NCBI RefSeq assembly: GCF_030817275.1
Contig: NZ_JAUSZD010000002.1
Location: 3,968,001 to 4,032,000, forward strand
DNA from: Paenibacillus sp. V4I7
GTDB taxonomy: Bacteria > Bacillota > Bacilli > Paenibacillales > NBRC-103111
Reading direction: 5' to 3'
DNA length: 64,000 nt
Part shown: in pieces, positions 28,188 through 37,156 of the stretch
Position numbering within the stretch: the first letter of the stretch is position 1
Layout of the letters: every line of letters starts with the position of its first letter
Position numbers and translations under genes: made by a program
The notes under the pieces: generated by a model
Told to the model about the DNA's origin: nothing
Databases searched by the model: none
What the model saw: the letters and a program-made list of their open reading frames with translations, nothing else

Positions 28188-28560
28188 CTATTCTTCTTCG
28201 TAAATCATTTTAACGCTCATCCCGCCATCAATCGTTAGATTCTGACCGGTGATGAATCCAGCCTTTTCACTGGATAAGTATAGACAAGCAGCCGCGATAT
28301 CCTCCGGTTTCCCGACCCTGCCTGCTGGGTGCTGCTTTCGATCTGTTTCCGAATGAACAACGATTTCCTTCCGAGAAGAGAGCTGCGATTTGCGAACAGA
28401 GAAATGCCCCTCCTAGATTAACGGAAATCACTCGTTGAAACTGCTCTATCGTAAGCTCTAATACATCAGCATTATGCATAATTCCTGCATTATTAACTAG
28501 CACATCAAGTCCGCCTAAATCGGATGCATTATTACCCAGCCATCTTTTTGAGGACTAAGA
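28188..28560 (-). pseudogene. Decayed short-chain dehydrogenase/reductase (SDR)
   Basis: The middle frame reads GGLDVLVNNAGIMHNADVLEL and [14 protein letters not shown], the NNAG and following region of SDRs. A second frame further on reads [19 protein letters not shown] and [12 protein letters not shown], the C-terminal signature, ending at TAG 28190-28188. The N-terminal Rossmann motif (TGxxxGIG) and the catalytic YxxxK segment are absent. The open frame 28503-28267 fuses the two parts out of frame. So the gene has lost its front and about 80-90 internal codons. Confidence 0.8.
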
Positions 28561-28574
28561 CATTATAATGCATC

Positions 28575-29558
28575 TTAATAAGGCCCCCGAATATGATCTT
28601 TCACTTTATCTTGATAAAAGCTTTGGGTACGTTCTAGCTCCTCTGTCGTGAACGATGGAACATGAACCGTACCGAGGTTGTCCTCTACCTGAAGTTCGTT
28701 TTTAAACCCTGGAATTACACAAGTAATGTTCGGATTGTCCAGAATCCAGCGCATGGAAGCTCGGGCCATATTTCCACGGCCTTCCGCAATCCAAGCCAGT
28801 TCTCTCGCCAGCTCAACTCCCTTATTGAATGGCAGTCCCGCAAACGTTTCACCTACGTTGAACTGTGCACCGTCTGCATTGAAGCTCCGATGGTCATCCG
28901 CAGCAAATGTGCTGGTTTCTGTGAATTTTCCGGTCAGTAATCCGCTTGCTAACGGTAATCTTACGAGGATCCCTACGCCCGCAGCTTTCGCCTGCGGAAA
29001 TAATGCTTCGGCAGGTTTTTGGCGGAACAGGTTGTAAATGACTTGAAGCGCCTTAACACCAGGAATACCCATAGAGAACAAACCTTCCTCAACCGTCTCT
29101 ACGCTCACCCCATAATGGCGGATTTTGCCTTCTGTCTTTAGCTTCTCAAGTACCTCGAACACATGACCATCCTTCAAGATGGAAAGCGGCGGACAGTGAA
29201 TCTGATACAGATCGATTCTTTCCCGATTCAATCTTTTCAAGCTGCTCTCACAAAATTGACGCACTGACTCCTCAGAATACGTACTAAGATCGTGAATATC
29301 GCCGGCGCGGCAAAACTTTGTTGCAACATAAACGTCATCTTCTTTTCCTTTGGTGGCCTTAGCTAAAAGCTCTTCCGCATGGCCCGAGCCATAAACATCA
29401 GCCGTATCAAAAAAGTTTACTCCCGCATCCATAGCCTGATGTAAACCTTTCAGCGCTTCATCATCATTTGCGTGCCCCCATCCGCCACCAATTGCCCATG
29501 TACCGAAGCTAACTTCACTAACTTGAAGCTCTGTGTTTCCTAATTGACGATATCTCAT
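28575..29558 (-). CDS. Aldo/keto reductase
   Basis: 327 residues with the TIM-barrel AKR signatures: FGTWAIGGGWG, FFDTADVYGSGHAEELLAKA, the catalytic Asp/Tyr in that segment, Lys in VYVATKF, and the cofactor region CVIPGFKN. Uses NAD(P)H to reduce aldehydes or ketones in the cytoplasm. AAGGAGGAG precedes the ATG. The SDR remnant downstream suggests a former redox pair. Substrate unknown. Confidence 0.93.
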   Translation of the reverse strand: MRYRQLGNTELQVSEVSFGTWAIGGGWGHANDDEALKGLHQAMDAGVNFFDTADVYGSGHAEELLAKATKGKEDDVYVATKFCRAGDIHDLSTYSEESVRQFCESSLKRLNRERIDLYQIHCPPLSILKDGHVFEVLEKLKTEGKIRHYGVSVETVEEGLFSMGIPGVKALQVIYNLFRQKPAEALFPQAKAAGVGILVRLPLASGLLTGKFTETSTFAADDHRSFNADGAQFNVGETFAGLPFNKGVELARELAWIAEGRGNMARASMRWILDNPNITCVIPGFKNELQVEDNLGTVHVPSFTTEELERTQSFYQDKVKDHIRGPY

Positions 29559-29612
29559 ACGCCTCTCCTCCTTCGTGTTAATTCACAATTGTGTGATGAT
29601 AATTCGGCTTAT

Positions 29613-30500
29613 CTAATCAATATTCTTTAGCTGATAGCTGACAAATGCCAGCTGCTTGCTATCGGGCGACCAAGAATTGACGTTGATTGTACCCTGGCCT
29701 CCAAACAGCTTAACTAGTGTGCGAAATTCTCCTCCAGCACAAGACATCTGTCGAAGTTCTACATGCTTATTCGCAGGATGGTCTCCAGGGGCGACATCAT
29801 CCTTGTAGTAAGAAATAAAGGCTACGGATTCTCCATTGGGAGAGACATGCGGGAACCAGCTGTTGCTTTCATCAAATGTCATTTGCGTCTGTTCACTGCC
29901 GTCGGCATTCATTCGCCATACCTGCATAAGGCCAGTACGGACTGAGTTGAACCAAATGTGCTTTCCATCCGGCGAGTATTCGGGACCGTCGTCAAGACTA
30001 GGAGAATCAGTCAGCTGCGTTTCAACACCGCCGGTTACAGGAATGGTGTAGATATCATACTGGCCGTTCCTCTCGGCACAGTATGCTAATGTGCTGCCAT
30101 CTGGTGACCAGCCATGCAGATAGCTGGGTGCCATTGGTGTGATGAGAACTGGATTGCCGCCCTTTAAGGGCAATACATAAATGCGCGAATGACCATCCTC
30201 CTGTGTATGATGACTTACCGCGATTTGAGTATTGTCAGGTGAGAGTACATGGTCATTGTTACATTGCGTGGCATATCTCGTATCGATAATCGTACTTTCT
30301 AGTATGCTAATGTCGAAGGAATAGAGGCGACCTAAGCTGTTATAAATGAGCCGTTTACCATCAATGGTCCAATTTGGCGCTTCAATAAGCTCGTCGAATT
30401 GGGCCAATGCCTTTCGTTCTCCAGTCTGAATATCCACGGTTTCAAGGGTACTAATCACATTTCGACCTAAGATTTTATTAGGTTGCTTTAACGTATTCAT
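29613..30500 (-). CDS. TolB-like beta-propeller (PD40/WD40-like) protein
   Basis: 295 residues with five to six repeats of the type SPDG.....S.R ([88 protein letters not shown]), forming a six-bladed propeller. There is no signal peptide, so it is cytoplasmic unlike true TolB. Paenibacillus proteins of this type are often annotated as TolB-like translocation or transport proteins; no Tol system exists here. Function unknown. Confidence 0.8.
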   Translation of the reverse strand: MNTLKQPNKILGRNVISTLETVDIQTGERKALAQFDELIEAPNWTIDGKRLIYNSLGRLYSFDISILESTIIDTRYATQCNNDHVLSPDNTQIAVSHHTQEDGHSRIYVLPLKGGNPVLITPMAPSYLHGWSPDGSTLAYCAERNGQYDIYTIPVTGGVETQLTDSPSLDDGPEYSPDGKHIWFNSVRTGLMQVWRMNADGSEQTQMTFDESNSWFPHVSPNGESVAFISYYKDDVAPGDHPANKHVELRQMSCAGGEFRTLVKLFGGQGTINVNSWSPDSKQLAFVSYQLKNID

Positions 30501-30632
30501 TTGCAGTTTTCTCCATTTCCATATCTTTGTTTGAAGTGGGATCGCACTCTAAGGAGATCAAAAATTACATTGGGTATGTATGTATTCAAGTGTTTCGTTT
30601 GTTTTACCTTCTTTCCATCCTTGGTTATAGAC

Positions 30633-30661
30633 AAAAAGGCCTTAACCTGAAAGGGTTAGGC
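30633..30661 (-). terminator. Minus-strand terminator in the 30.5-30.9 kb intergenic region
   Basis: CCTTAACC (30640-30647) pairs with GGTTAGG (30654-30660) around TGAAAG; on the minus strand five T follow. It would end transcripts running out of the rRNA methyltransferase gene across the palindrome array. Confidence 0.55.
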
Positions 30662-30671
30662 ACTTTTGCTG

Positions 30672-30846
30672 CAATGATGTATTTCATCGTTAGATTCAAG
30701 TTGAGGTAGTATTGCGATTGCTGCATCGATGTTTTACATCGTTAGGCGAATACCTGTTCATAAAGGATTGATGGAACGATGTTTTACATTGTTGCAAGGG
30801 AGCTCAACCATCGTTTTAATGCTGTAACGATACTTTTCATCATTGC
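30672..30846. repeat. Array of four ~22-base palindromes spaced ~51 bases
   Basis: Copies start at 30672, 30724, 30775 and 30825 (steps 52, 51, 50). Each has the form NAACGATGTTTTACATCGTTG or a variant and can fold into a 6-8 bp hairpin; three copies are preceded by GCTG. The sequences between them differ. This accounts for most of the 445-base gap between the TolB-like and methyltransferase genes; no protein gene is supported there. Confidence 0.7.
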
Positions 30847-30907
30847 GTCACAGGTCGGCAAACTCTGCGTGTACGGCCTATCTCTCAGATATCCTCGACT
30901 ACTTTTT

Positions 30908-30945
30908 GGACAGCCACCACTTAATAAAGGGGCTGTCCTTTTTTT
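30908..30945 (+). terminator. Plus-direction terminator next to methyltransferase stop
   Basis: GGACAGCC (30908-30915) and GGCTGTCC (30931-30938) are followed by seven T on the plus strand and immediately by the stop codon of the minus-strand methyltransferase. On the minus strand a shorter run of A precedes the stem. Its polarity would stop rightward transcripts entering the gene. Confidence 0.65.
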
Positions 30946-32316
30946 CTACTTACTTCGTACCTCAAAGATAGCAAACTTCAAGTAATGTCCCTCATCTACA
31001 CCGAGGATGCGAGGATGATCCATACCTGCTTCACGGAACTCTATTAAACGCAGAATTTTACCTGCATCCGTCGCCGCCGCGTGAATGGTTTCTAGGAACA
31101 ACTCAGGGTGCATGTGATAGGAACAACTCGCTGTTACCAAGTAGCCACCTTCGTTCACAAGCTTCATGCCGTGCAAATTAATATCCTTGTAGCCGCGGCA
31201 GGCACCTTCAACGGCGCTCTTCGTTTTTGCGAAAGCGGGAGGATCCAGAATGACCACATCCCAAGTCCGTCCACCTTCTGCAACCGGCTTCGACGTATCC
31301 ACTTTAGCTTTACCGCTGCCAGCATGGGCACGAACCTTACGCTCATCCAAGCCTCTGACTTGTGTACGCAAGTATTCAAAAGCATCTGCGACAACAAACT
31401 CTACGCGTTCTTCAAAACCGTTTAGCGCAACGTTCGTACGCGCACTTTCAATCGCATGCTCCGAAATATCGAGGCAGGTTACTTTTTTCGCACCGAATTT
31501 ACAGGCATTTAGCGTAAAGCTGCCTGTATGGGAGAAACATTCCAGCACCGACGCGCCGTCCCAATATGGAAAGGAAACCACTTTGCCATTCGCATTTACA
31601 GGGAGTGTCTGGCTCACGCCATCCTCCTCAACCACTTTCAGTTCAATTCCGCTGCGATGGCCCCATCCTGTCATTAGGGGAGCGATGGCTGCACGATTCT
31701 CTCTTTGGTCAAAGAAGTAGCCGGTTTTCTGACCTTCTTCAATGTCAACGCGAATGCGTAGACCATTTTCCAAAATGTCAACATGCTTGGGACACTCGCC
31801 GTACAGCAAGCCCTTCGTCTGTTTCAAGCCTTCCAACTCACGAATCGAAACATCACTGCGTTCAAATATACCAGTCGGCTTCATGACTTGAACCAAAGCC
31901 GCTACGATTTGCTCTCTACAGCGATCCATTCCCATGGTAAGAAGCTGAACAACCAGCGTATCCTCAAATTTATCCACAATGAGTCCCGGCAAAAAGTCGG
32001 CTTCACCATAAACCAAGCGATAAGATTGTGCATCTTTTACAAAGCGCTTGCGATGCTGAAAACAGCGCGTAAACCGCTCAACAAAAAATTCCGTTGTCAT
32101 CGCTTCAAGCGGTTTAAAGGATACGATTCGGACTGTAATTTGGGAAGCCTCGTTATAATAACCCGTTGCTAGGTATTGACCAAGATGTGTTTGAACAGGC
32201 ACTAGTTGTCCTGGTTCGATCTCACCATCTACACGCTCGATTTCACTTCTGTACACCCATGGGTGTCCTTGCTCCAAACGAGCTTTGCGTTTCTTATGTA
32301 AAAATACTGCTGCCAT
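30946..32316 (-). CDS. Class I SAM-dependent 23S rRNA methyltransferase, RlmI type
   Basis: 456 residues. An N-terminal PUA-like domain (GHPWVYRSEIERVDGEIEPGQLVPV) is followed by the central RlmI-like region (VYGEADFLPGLIVDKFED) and a Rossmann methyltransferase with SAM motif ECFSHTGSFTLNA, acidic VTCLDISE, and the catalytic loop LDPPAFAK. RlmI makes m5C1962 in 23S rRNA in E. coli. The protein is ~60 residues longer than E. coli RlmI because of insertions around GWGHRSGIELKVVEEDG and RGLDERKVRAHAGSG, both charged and probably surface loops. Confidence 0.9.
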   Translation of the reverse strand: MAAVFLHKKRKARLEQGHPWVYRSEIERVDGEIEPGQLVPVQTHLGQYLATGYYNEASQITVRIVSFKPLEAMTTEFFVERFTRCFQHRKRFVKDAQSYRLVYGEADFLPGLIVDKFEDTLVVQLLTMGMDRCREQIVAALVQVMKPTGIFERSDVSIRELEGLKQTKGLLYGECPKHVDILENGLRIRVDIEEGQKTGYFFDQRENRAAIAPLMTGWGHRSGIELKVVEEDGVSQTLPVNANGKVVSFPYWDGASVLECFSHTGSFTLNACKFGAKKVTCLDISEHAIESARTNVALNGFEERVEFVVADAFEYLRTQVRGLDERKVRAHAGSGKAKVDTSKPVAEGGRTWDVVILDPPAFAKTKSAVEGACRGYKDINLHGMKLVNEGGYLVTASCSYHMHPELFLETIHAAATDAGKILRLIEFREAGMDHPRILGVDEGHYLKFAIFEVRSK

Positions 32317-32442
32317 TATGCTTTTAGCCGTCCTTTTGTGTGATACCGTTCACTCTCATCAGCTTGCTTGTCATGCTTGTCTGTACGGTCACATATATTG
32401 GTTGAAAAATGATTAGCAAGCTCGCGAAGGAGATCTGCTGCA

Positions 32443-33474
32443 ATGATAACTGCCATCGTACTCCCTGTATTAACAGGATTAGCTCTATTTCTGTTCGGTA
32501 TGAAGCTGATGGAAACCGCACTTCAGCAGTGGGCAGGCCCCCGCCTCCAGTTGTGGCTGGAGCGGTTTACCCGCACGCCGGTACGCGGCCTCGCCACCGG
32601 CACTGTACTCACGGCGGCGCTCCAAAGCAGCACCGCCATTACCGTTATCGCCATCGGACTCGTCGGCGCTGGCGTACTAACCTTCCCGAGAACGCTCGGC
32701 GTCATTCTCGGGACGAACATCGGCACGTGTCTCACCACCGAGCTGATCGGGCTCAGCCTCGGTGGCATCGGCGTGCCGATGCTGCTCGCGAGCGCCGGCA
32801 TCTGGCTCGCGAGCTGGTTTGCCGGGCCGCTGCCGCAGGGCAGGGCCCCTGCTGCTTCCACCGCGAAGTCACTCGCGGTCACAACCGGCTCGCCCGCCAC
32901 CATCGGCGGGCGCAGCTGGCTGCGCAGCGTCCGCTACGGGTCGCTTGCGGTCAGCGGCTTCGCTCTCGTGCTGCTCGGCATCGAAATTATGCAAACCATC
33001 GGGCCTGCCTTGCAATCCCGAGGTCTGTTCGCCTGGTTCGTGCTCCAGGCGCAGCACAGCCTGCTGTGGGGCGTCATCGCCGGCGCCGCGGTCACCGCGC
33101 TTGTACACAGCAGCGCAGCCGTCATTGCGATGGCGATGGGCCTCGCAGCCGTTCAAGGCATTCCCGTCGAGCTTGGCGTAGCGATAACGATCGGTGCCAA
33201 TGTCGGCACCTGTGTGACCGCACTAATCGCCGGGATGAGCAGTTCCCGCGCCGGGCGATACGTCGCCTGGTCACATATCCTCCTTAATGTCGGAGGCGCG
33301 GTCCTATTCTACCCCTTCATCGATCAGCTCGTGAGCCTTTCAGCTCTACTTGCTAATGATGCATCCGAGCAAATCGCCCGTTCCCAAACGATATTCAATA
33401 TCGTATGTTCCTTGCTCGCCTTACCGTTATGTTATCTTAGTATGTGGAAGCGTCTTGAGTTCCGCTCACAATAG
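32443..33474 (+). CDS. Na/Pi-cotransporter family protein, YqeW type
   Basis: 343 residues, all membrane. Two inverted repeats each carry the family motif: [12 protein letters not shown] with GTNIGTC in the first, [12 protein letters not shown] with GANVGTC in the second. The family includes NptA; the short B. subtilis member YqeW lies near mtaB, as here. GAAGGAGAT precedes the ATG. It is one of the few plus-strand genes, and its 3' end overlaps deoC by 38 bases tail to tail. The region 32,520-33,300 is clearly richer in GC than its neighbours. Substrate (phosphate or another anion) not established. Confidence 0.9.
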   Translation: MITAIVLPVLTGLALFLFGMKLMETALQQWAGPRLQLWLERFTRTPVRGLATGTVLTAALQSSTAITVIAIGLVGAGVLTFPRTLGVILGTNIGTCLTTELIGLSLGGIGVPMLLASAGIWLASWFAGPLPQGRAPAASTAKSLAVTTGSPATIGGRSWLRSVRYGSLAVSGFALVLLGIEIMQTIGPALQSRGLFAWFVLQAQHSLLWGVIAGAAVTALVHSSAAVIAMAMGLAAVQGIPVELGVAITIGANVGTCVTALIAGMSSSRAGRYVAWSHILLNVGGAVLFYPFIDQLVSLSALLANDASEQIARSQTIFNIVCSLLALPLCYLSMWKRLEFRSQ

Positions 33475-34120
33475 CAACACCAGAGCTTGTCCCTAATCTT
33501 GTTGCCCCTGCTTCAATCATAGCAATCGCAGTTTGCAAGTCTCTAACACCACCCGATGCTTTCACACCAATCGTATCGGATACGTTTTGGCGCATTAAAC
33601 GAACGTCTTCCACAGTAGCCCCGCCAGGACCAAAGCCAGTAGATGTTTTAACGAAATGAGCGCCTGCTTCTTCGGAAAGTCGGCAAGCTGCTGCTTTTTG
33701 CTCATCATTTAGGAAACCCGTTTCCATAATGACTTTAACAATCGCTTTGCCTTTTACAGCGTCCACAACTTGTTTAATGTCAGAACGAACAGCGTCATAC
33801 TGCCCTTCAAGCAATAAGCCAATCGGCAGGACAGTGTCAATTTCAGCAGCCCCATTCTCTACAGCCTTAGCTGCTTCAAATGCTTTCACTTCGCTCAAGC
33901 TTGCGCCAAGCGGGAAGCCAACAACAGCAGCAACCTTGACACCCGTTCCTTCTAATGCTTTACTTGCCGTTCCAACAAACTGAGAATTTACACACACACT
34001 AAAAAACTGGTGCTGTGCAGCTTCCTCACACAGTTTGTGGATCGCGGCTGTGCTCGCATCTTGTTTTAATAACGTATGGTCAATGTATTTAGCAATTTCC
34101 TTCGCGCTCAAAGTACTCAT
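33437..34120 (-). CDS. deoC: Deoxyribose-phosphate aldolase
   Basis: 227 residues from the ATG at 34120, which has GATGAGGTG upstream (the frame extends three codons further to a GTG). Class I aldolase: Schiff-base Lys in FVKTSTGF, proton-relay Lys in [11 protein letters not shown], Asp in EIDTVLPIG. Cleaves 2-deoxyribose-5-phosphate to glyceraldehyde-3-phosphate and acetaldehyde in nucleoside breakdown. No other deo genes are nearby; the mtaB-deoC neighbourhood suggests co-location rather than a pathway operon. Confidence 0.96.
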   Translation of the reverse strand: MSTLSAKEIAKYIDHTLLKQDASTAAIHKLCEEAAQHQFFSVCVNSQFVGTASKALEGTGVKVAAVVGFPLGASLSEVKAFEAAKAVENGAAEIDTVLPIGLLLEGQYDAVRSDIKQVVDAVKGKAIVKVIMETGFLNDEQKAAACRLSEEAGAHFVKTSTGFGPGGATVEDVRLMRQNVSDTIGVKASGGVRDLQTAIAMIEAGATRLGTSSGVAIVSGTQDASTY

Positions 34121-34176
34121 TTGATGCACCTCATCTTTTTATTATTGAAACCATTCCCTATTTAAACCCTTTAATG

Positions 34177-34224
34177 AGAAAACCTCTAGCGTAGCCATTC
34201 AAGATGAGCGACTACGTTTAGAGG
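34177..34224 (-). terminator. Terminator after mtaB
   Basis: CCTCTA..CGTAG pairs with CTACG..TAGAGG, followed on the minus strand by TTTT. It lies between mtaB and deoC and separates the two units. Confidence 0.75.
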
Positions 34225-34252
34225 TATGTTTTATAGCCTTAAAAGAAACGCA

Positions 34253-35593
34253 TTACAAATTCACGACACTAGCCGCTTCCAAAACACGAACCAGCTGTCC
34301 CTTGCTTTCATTAACACCGGCTTCCGTTACCTTAACGCGGCAAACTTGGCCGATCATGTCTTCGGAGCCTTGGAATACAAGCTGCACATAATTATCGGAG
34401 TAACCCATGTACAGTCCGCTGTCAGGAGCACCTTTATAAGTACGTTCCGGAATGACTTCTAGGACTTCACCTACAAATTTTTGTGCATAAGCAAGCTGCA
34501 TTTTCTCGGAAAGATCGATGAGTTCGTGTACGCGGGCATTTTTGATTTCCTCATCCACTTGATCTTCCATCCGCGCAGCAGGAGTACCTGTCCGTTTGGA
34601 GTAAGGGAATACGTGCATTTCGGAGAATTTCATTTGCTCCATAAACTTGTAACCGTCCCGGAACATTTCCTCGGTTTCACCTGGGAAACCAACAATGACA
34701 TCCGTCGTAATCGCGACATCCGGCATGATTTCATGAAGACGTTCGATCTTGCGAGCGAATTCCGCTGTTGTATATTTTCTGCGCATCCGTGCAAGAACTT
34801 GGTCATCGCCAGCTTGCAGCGGGATATGCAGATGACGGCACATTTTGTCCGAGGACTTCAGAACTTCAATGACTTCATCTGTAATTTGACTAGCTTCGAT
34901 CGAGGAGATACGAATCCGTTTCAAGCCTTCGACTTTGTCCAGATCCCAAAGAAGCTTGGCCAAGCTGTAATCTTCAATATCTTCGCCATAACCGCCCGTG
35001 TGAATACCCGTCAGTACGATTTCTTGATATCCGGCAGCCACCAGCTGCTCTGCTTGCGCAATAACGCTTTGCGGATCACGACTGCGCATCAGACCGCGTG
35101 ACCATGGAATAATGCAGAAGGTGCAGAAGTTATTGCAGCCTTCTTGAATTTTAAGAAAAGCTCTTGTGCGATCAGCAAAATCAGGCACGTCCAATTCCTC
35201 GAACTGACGTGTTTTCATGATGTTGCGCACGGCATTGATCGGCTGACGATCCTGCTCAAATTGTTTCACAAGCGGGATAATTTTCTCCCGATCCTGTGTC
35301 CCGATCACCATATCCACGCCTGGAATTGCCATAATTTCTGCTGGCGACGTCTGCGCGTAACAACCAGTTACGGCAACAATCGCTTCAGGATTACGACGAA
35401 TCGCACGACGAATCATTTGGCGGCTCTTCTTATCCCCTGTATTCGTAACGGTACATGTATTAATGACATACACATCTGCCGTATGCTCGAAATCAACCTG
35501 CTCATAACCCTCATTTTTGAATAGCTGCCAAATGGCCTCTGTATCATAGAAATTTACTTTACAACCTAATGTATGAAACGCTACCGTTGCCAT
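34253..35593 (-). CDS. mtaB: tRNA t6A37 methylthiotransferase
   Basis: 446 residues of the MiaB/RimO radical SAM family. N-terminal UPF0004 domain with LGCKVNFYDTE and the first cluster cysteines, radical-SAM CxxxCxxC in EGCNNFCTFCIIPWSRG, and a C-terminal TRAM domain. Order and type match B. subtilis YqeV (MtaB), which converts t6A to ms2t6A at tRNA position 37. It ends the prmA-rsmE-mtaB run, five bases after rsmE. Confidence 0.95.
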   Translation of the reverse strand: MATVAFHTLGCKVNFYDTEAIWQLFKNEGYEQVDFEHTADVYVINTCTVTNTGDKKSRQMIRRAIRRNPEAIVAVTGCYAQTSPAEIMAIPGVDMVIGTQDREKIIPLVKQFEQDRQPINAVRNIMKTRQFEELDVPDFADRTRAFLKIQEGCNNFCTFCIIPWSRGLMRSRDPQSVIAQAEQLVAAGYQEIVLTGIHTGGYGEDIEDYSLAKLLWDLDKVEGLKRIRISSIEASQITDEVIEVLKSSDKMCRHLHIPLQAGDDQVLARMRRKYTTAEFARKIERLHEIMPDVAITTDVIVGFPGETEEMFRDGYKFMEQMKFSEMHVFPYSKRTGTPAARMEDQVDEEIKNARVHELIDLSEKMQLAYAQKFVGEVLEVIPERTYKGAPDSGLYMGYSDNYVQLVFQGSEDMIGQVCRVKVTEAGVNESKGQLVRVLEAASVVNL

Positions 35594-35598
35594 AACGC

Positions 35599-36366
35599 TT
35601 ATCCTCCCATCTCTCCGGTTTCATAGAAAAGACATGTAAGACCTACCATTGCGGCAGTCTCCGTGCGTAAAATGCGTGCACCCAGCGACACGGAAGCGAA
35701 GCCAGCCTCTTCAGCCTGCTTAATTTCCTGTTCCGTAAAACCACCTTCAGGGCCAACCGCAATCAGTACTTGTTTCCCTGGTCCCAATTTACCTTCAGCT
35801 TGCGCTTCCTGAATAGCAGGCTTTAATTGCTGACCATCTTCCTTCTCATAACAAATCCAAGCGACATCCGCTTCCTTCGCACGCTGCAGCAGCTGCTTCC
35901 AAGAATAAACAGAATCTACTTGCGGCACACGATTTCGGTGTGCTTGCTCCGCCGCTTCCTTGGCAATCTTCTGCCAACGTTCGGTGCGTTTTGCTTCTTT
36001 CTTTGTATCGTACTGCACAATCGTGCGTTCTGATAAAAAAGGAAGAAACCGGGCTGCCCCGATCTCGGTCCCTTTTTGAATAATGAGTTCCATCTTATCG
36101 CCTTTGGGCAAGCTCTGTGCAATCCACACCCGAACAGCCGCTTCAGCATCCATAGGCAGCTCTTCCACGATTTCCGCGGTCACACGTCCTTTATCCAGTT
36201 CCGAAATACGAGCGAGCACTTCACGGTCTACGCCATTACTGCAAATAATTTTGTCTCCAATATCTGCTCGCATGACTCGAATCAGATGATGTGCGTCGTC
36301 TCCCTCTATGGTGACTGTCTGTGTAGCCTCGTGAAACTGCTCAAGCGGGAGAAAATAACGCTGCAT
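35599..36366 (-). CDS. rsmE: 16S rRNA m3U1498 methyltransferase
   Basis: 255 residues from the ATG at 36366 (GAGAGG upstream); the frame opens nine codons earlier. PUA-like start MQRYFL, then HHLIRVMR and the SPOUT knot with VGPEGGFTEQEI and SLGARILRTETA. Methylates N3 of U1498 in 16S rRNA. Matches B. subtilis YqeU in position. Confidence 0.95.
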   Translation of the reverse strand: MQRYFLPLEQFHEATQTVTIEGDDAHHLIRVMRADIGDKIICSNGVDREVLARISELDKGRVTAEIVEELPMDAEAAVRVWIAQSLPKGDKMELIIQKGTEIGAARFLPFLSERTIVQYDTKKEAKRTERWQKIAKEAAEQAHRNRVPQVDSVYSWKQLLQRAKEADVAWICYEKEDGQQLKPAIQEAQAEGKLGPGKQVLIAVGPEGGFTEQEIKQAEEAGFASVSLGARILRTETAAMVGLTCLFYETGEMGG

Positions 36367-36474
36367 AGTCAAAGCCTCTCTATCTTCGTTCATTTCGATA
36401 TTGATATGAAACTTCCACTCACCATCATACCTTTTTTGATCATGGAAATCTACAATGGGTTGAATTTGGAATCG

Positions 36475-37146
36475 TTACATCCCCAAGATCCAAGCAATGG
36501 GTTTCGAGAAAAAGCTAATGATGTCAGACCCCAAGCTTAAGTAAGGATCCAGCGTTACTTGACGTAATGGCCTTACGAATACAACAAGCAGGAAAATAAC
36601 GGATGCCCATTGTTCAAACTTTTGCAGCGATTCCGTGTATCTCAGATCCACTAGATCTTGAATAATTCGATAACCATCTAATGGCGGAATCGGAATTAAA
36701 TTGAACAGGAACAAGGTTATATTAATGCTCAACATCAATTGTAAAAAAAGAACAATTGCGTCTTTACTACCTTTGGAAACTCCTTCCAACCAACCATATT
36801 TCTGGAATAAAAGAGCAACAAATATCGTGATAATGGCCAGAATCAAGTTACTCAGCGGCCCCGCTGCGGTCACAATAATCCCCATCAAGCGTGGTCTTTT
36901 GAAATTGCCACGATTCACAGGTACAGGCTTCGCCCAACCAAAACCAGCAATCAAGAGCATAATTGTACCGAACAAGTCCAGATGGACCATCGGGTTTAAG
37001 GAAACTCTGCCGAACTGATAAGCCGTAGAATCTCCCAATTTATAGGCGCTATACGCATGAGCAAATTCATGAATGGTAAAAGAAAGAACGAGGACTAGAA
37101 TAACAAACGGCAATGTACTCCAGTCATAAAACAGTAATCCTCCCAT
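36475..37146 (-). CDS. Site-2 protease family (M50) membrane protein
   Basis: 223 residues with about five membrane helices. The zinc motif HEFAH lies in the first helix (FTIHEFAHAYSAYKLGD) and the second motif is NLIPIPPLDGY. Proteins of this small group cleave within membranes or serve unknown roles; none of the PDZ domains of RseP-type enzymes is present. It sits between prmA and rsmE, where B. subtilis has no gene. Target unknown. Confidence 0.92.
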   Translation of the reverse strand: MGGLLFYDWSTLPFVILVLVLSFTIHEFAHAYSAYKLGDSTAYQFGRVSLNPMVHLDLFGTIMLLIAGFGWAKPVPVNRGNFKRPRLMGIIVTAAGPLSNLILAIITIFVALLFQKYGWLEGVSKGSKDAIVLFLQLMLSINITLFLFNLIPIPPLDGYRIIQDLVDLRYTESLQKFEQWASVIFLLVVFVRPLRQVTLDPYLSLGSDIISFFSKPIAWILGM

Positions 37147-37156
37147 GTATGGACAC

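Noticed and set aside
28267-28503. Intact small SDR gene
   Set aside because: The frame starts inside the NNAG region and leaves the SDR reading after the internal deletion; it is part of a pseudogene.
30672-30846. CRISPR array
   Set aside because: The spacing looks CRISPR-like, but there are only four degenerate palindromic units of ~22 bases and no cas genes.
30527-30985. Short plus-strand frames in the 30.5-30.95 kb gap
   Set aside because: They run through the palindrome ladder and the terminator, have no ribosome site and no recognisable motif.
32409-33287. 292-codon plus frame within the Na/Pi-cotransporter gene
   Set aside because: Arg/His-rich nonsense in another frame of a clear membrane protein with conserved motifs; produced by high GC.
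34481-35524. Plus-strand frames of 206 and 126 codons opposite mtaB
   Set aside because: Shadows of the conserved methylthiotransferase gene, with no similarity pattern or ribosome site.
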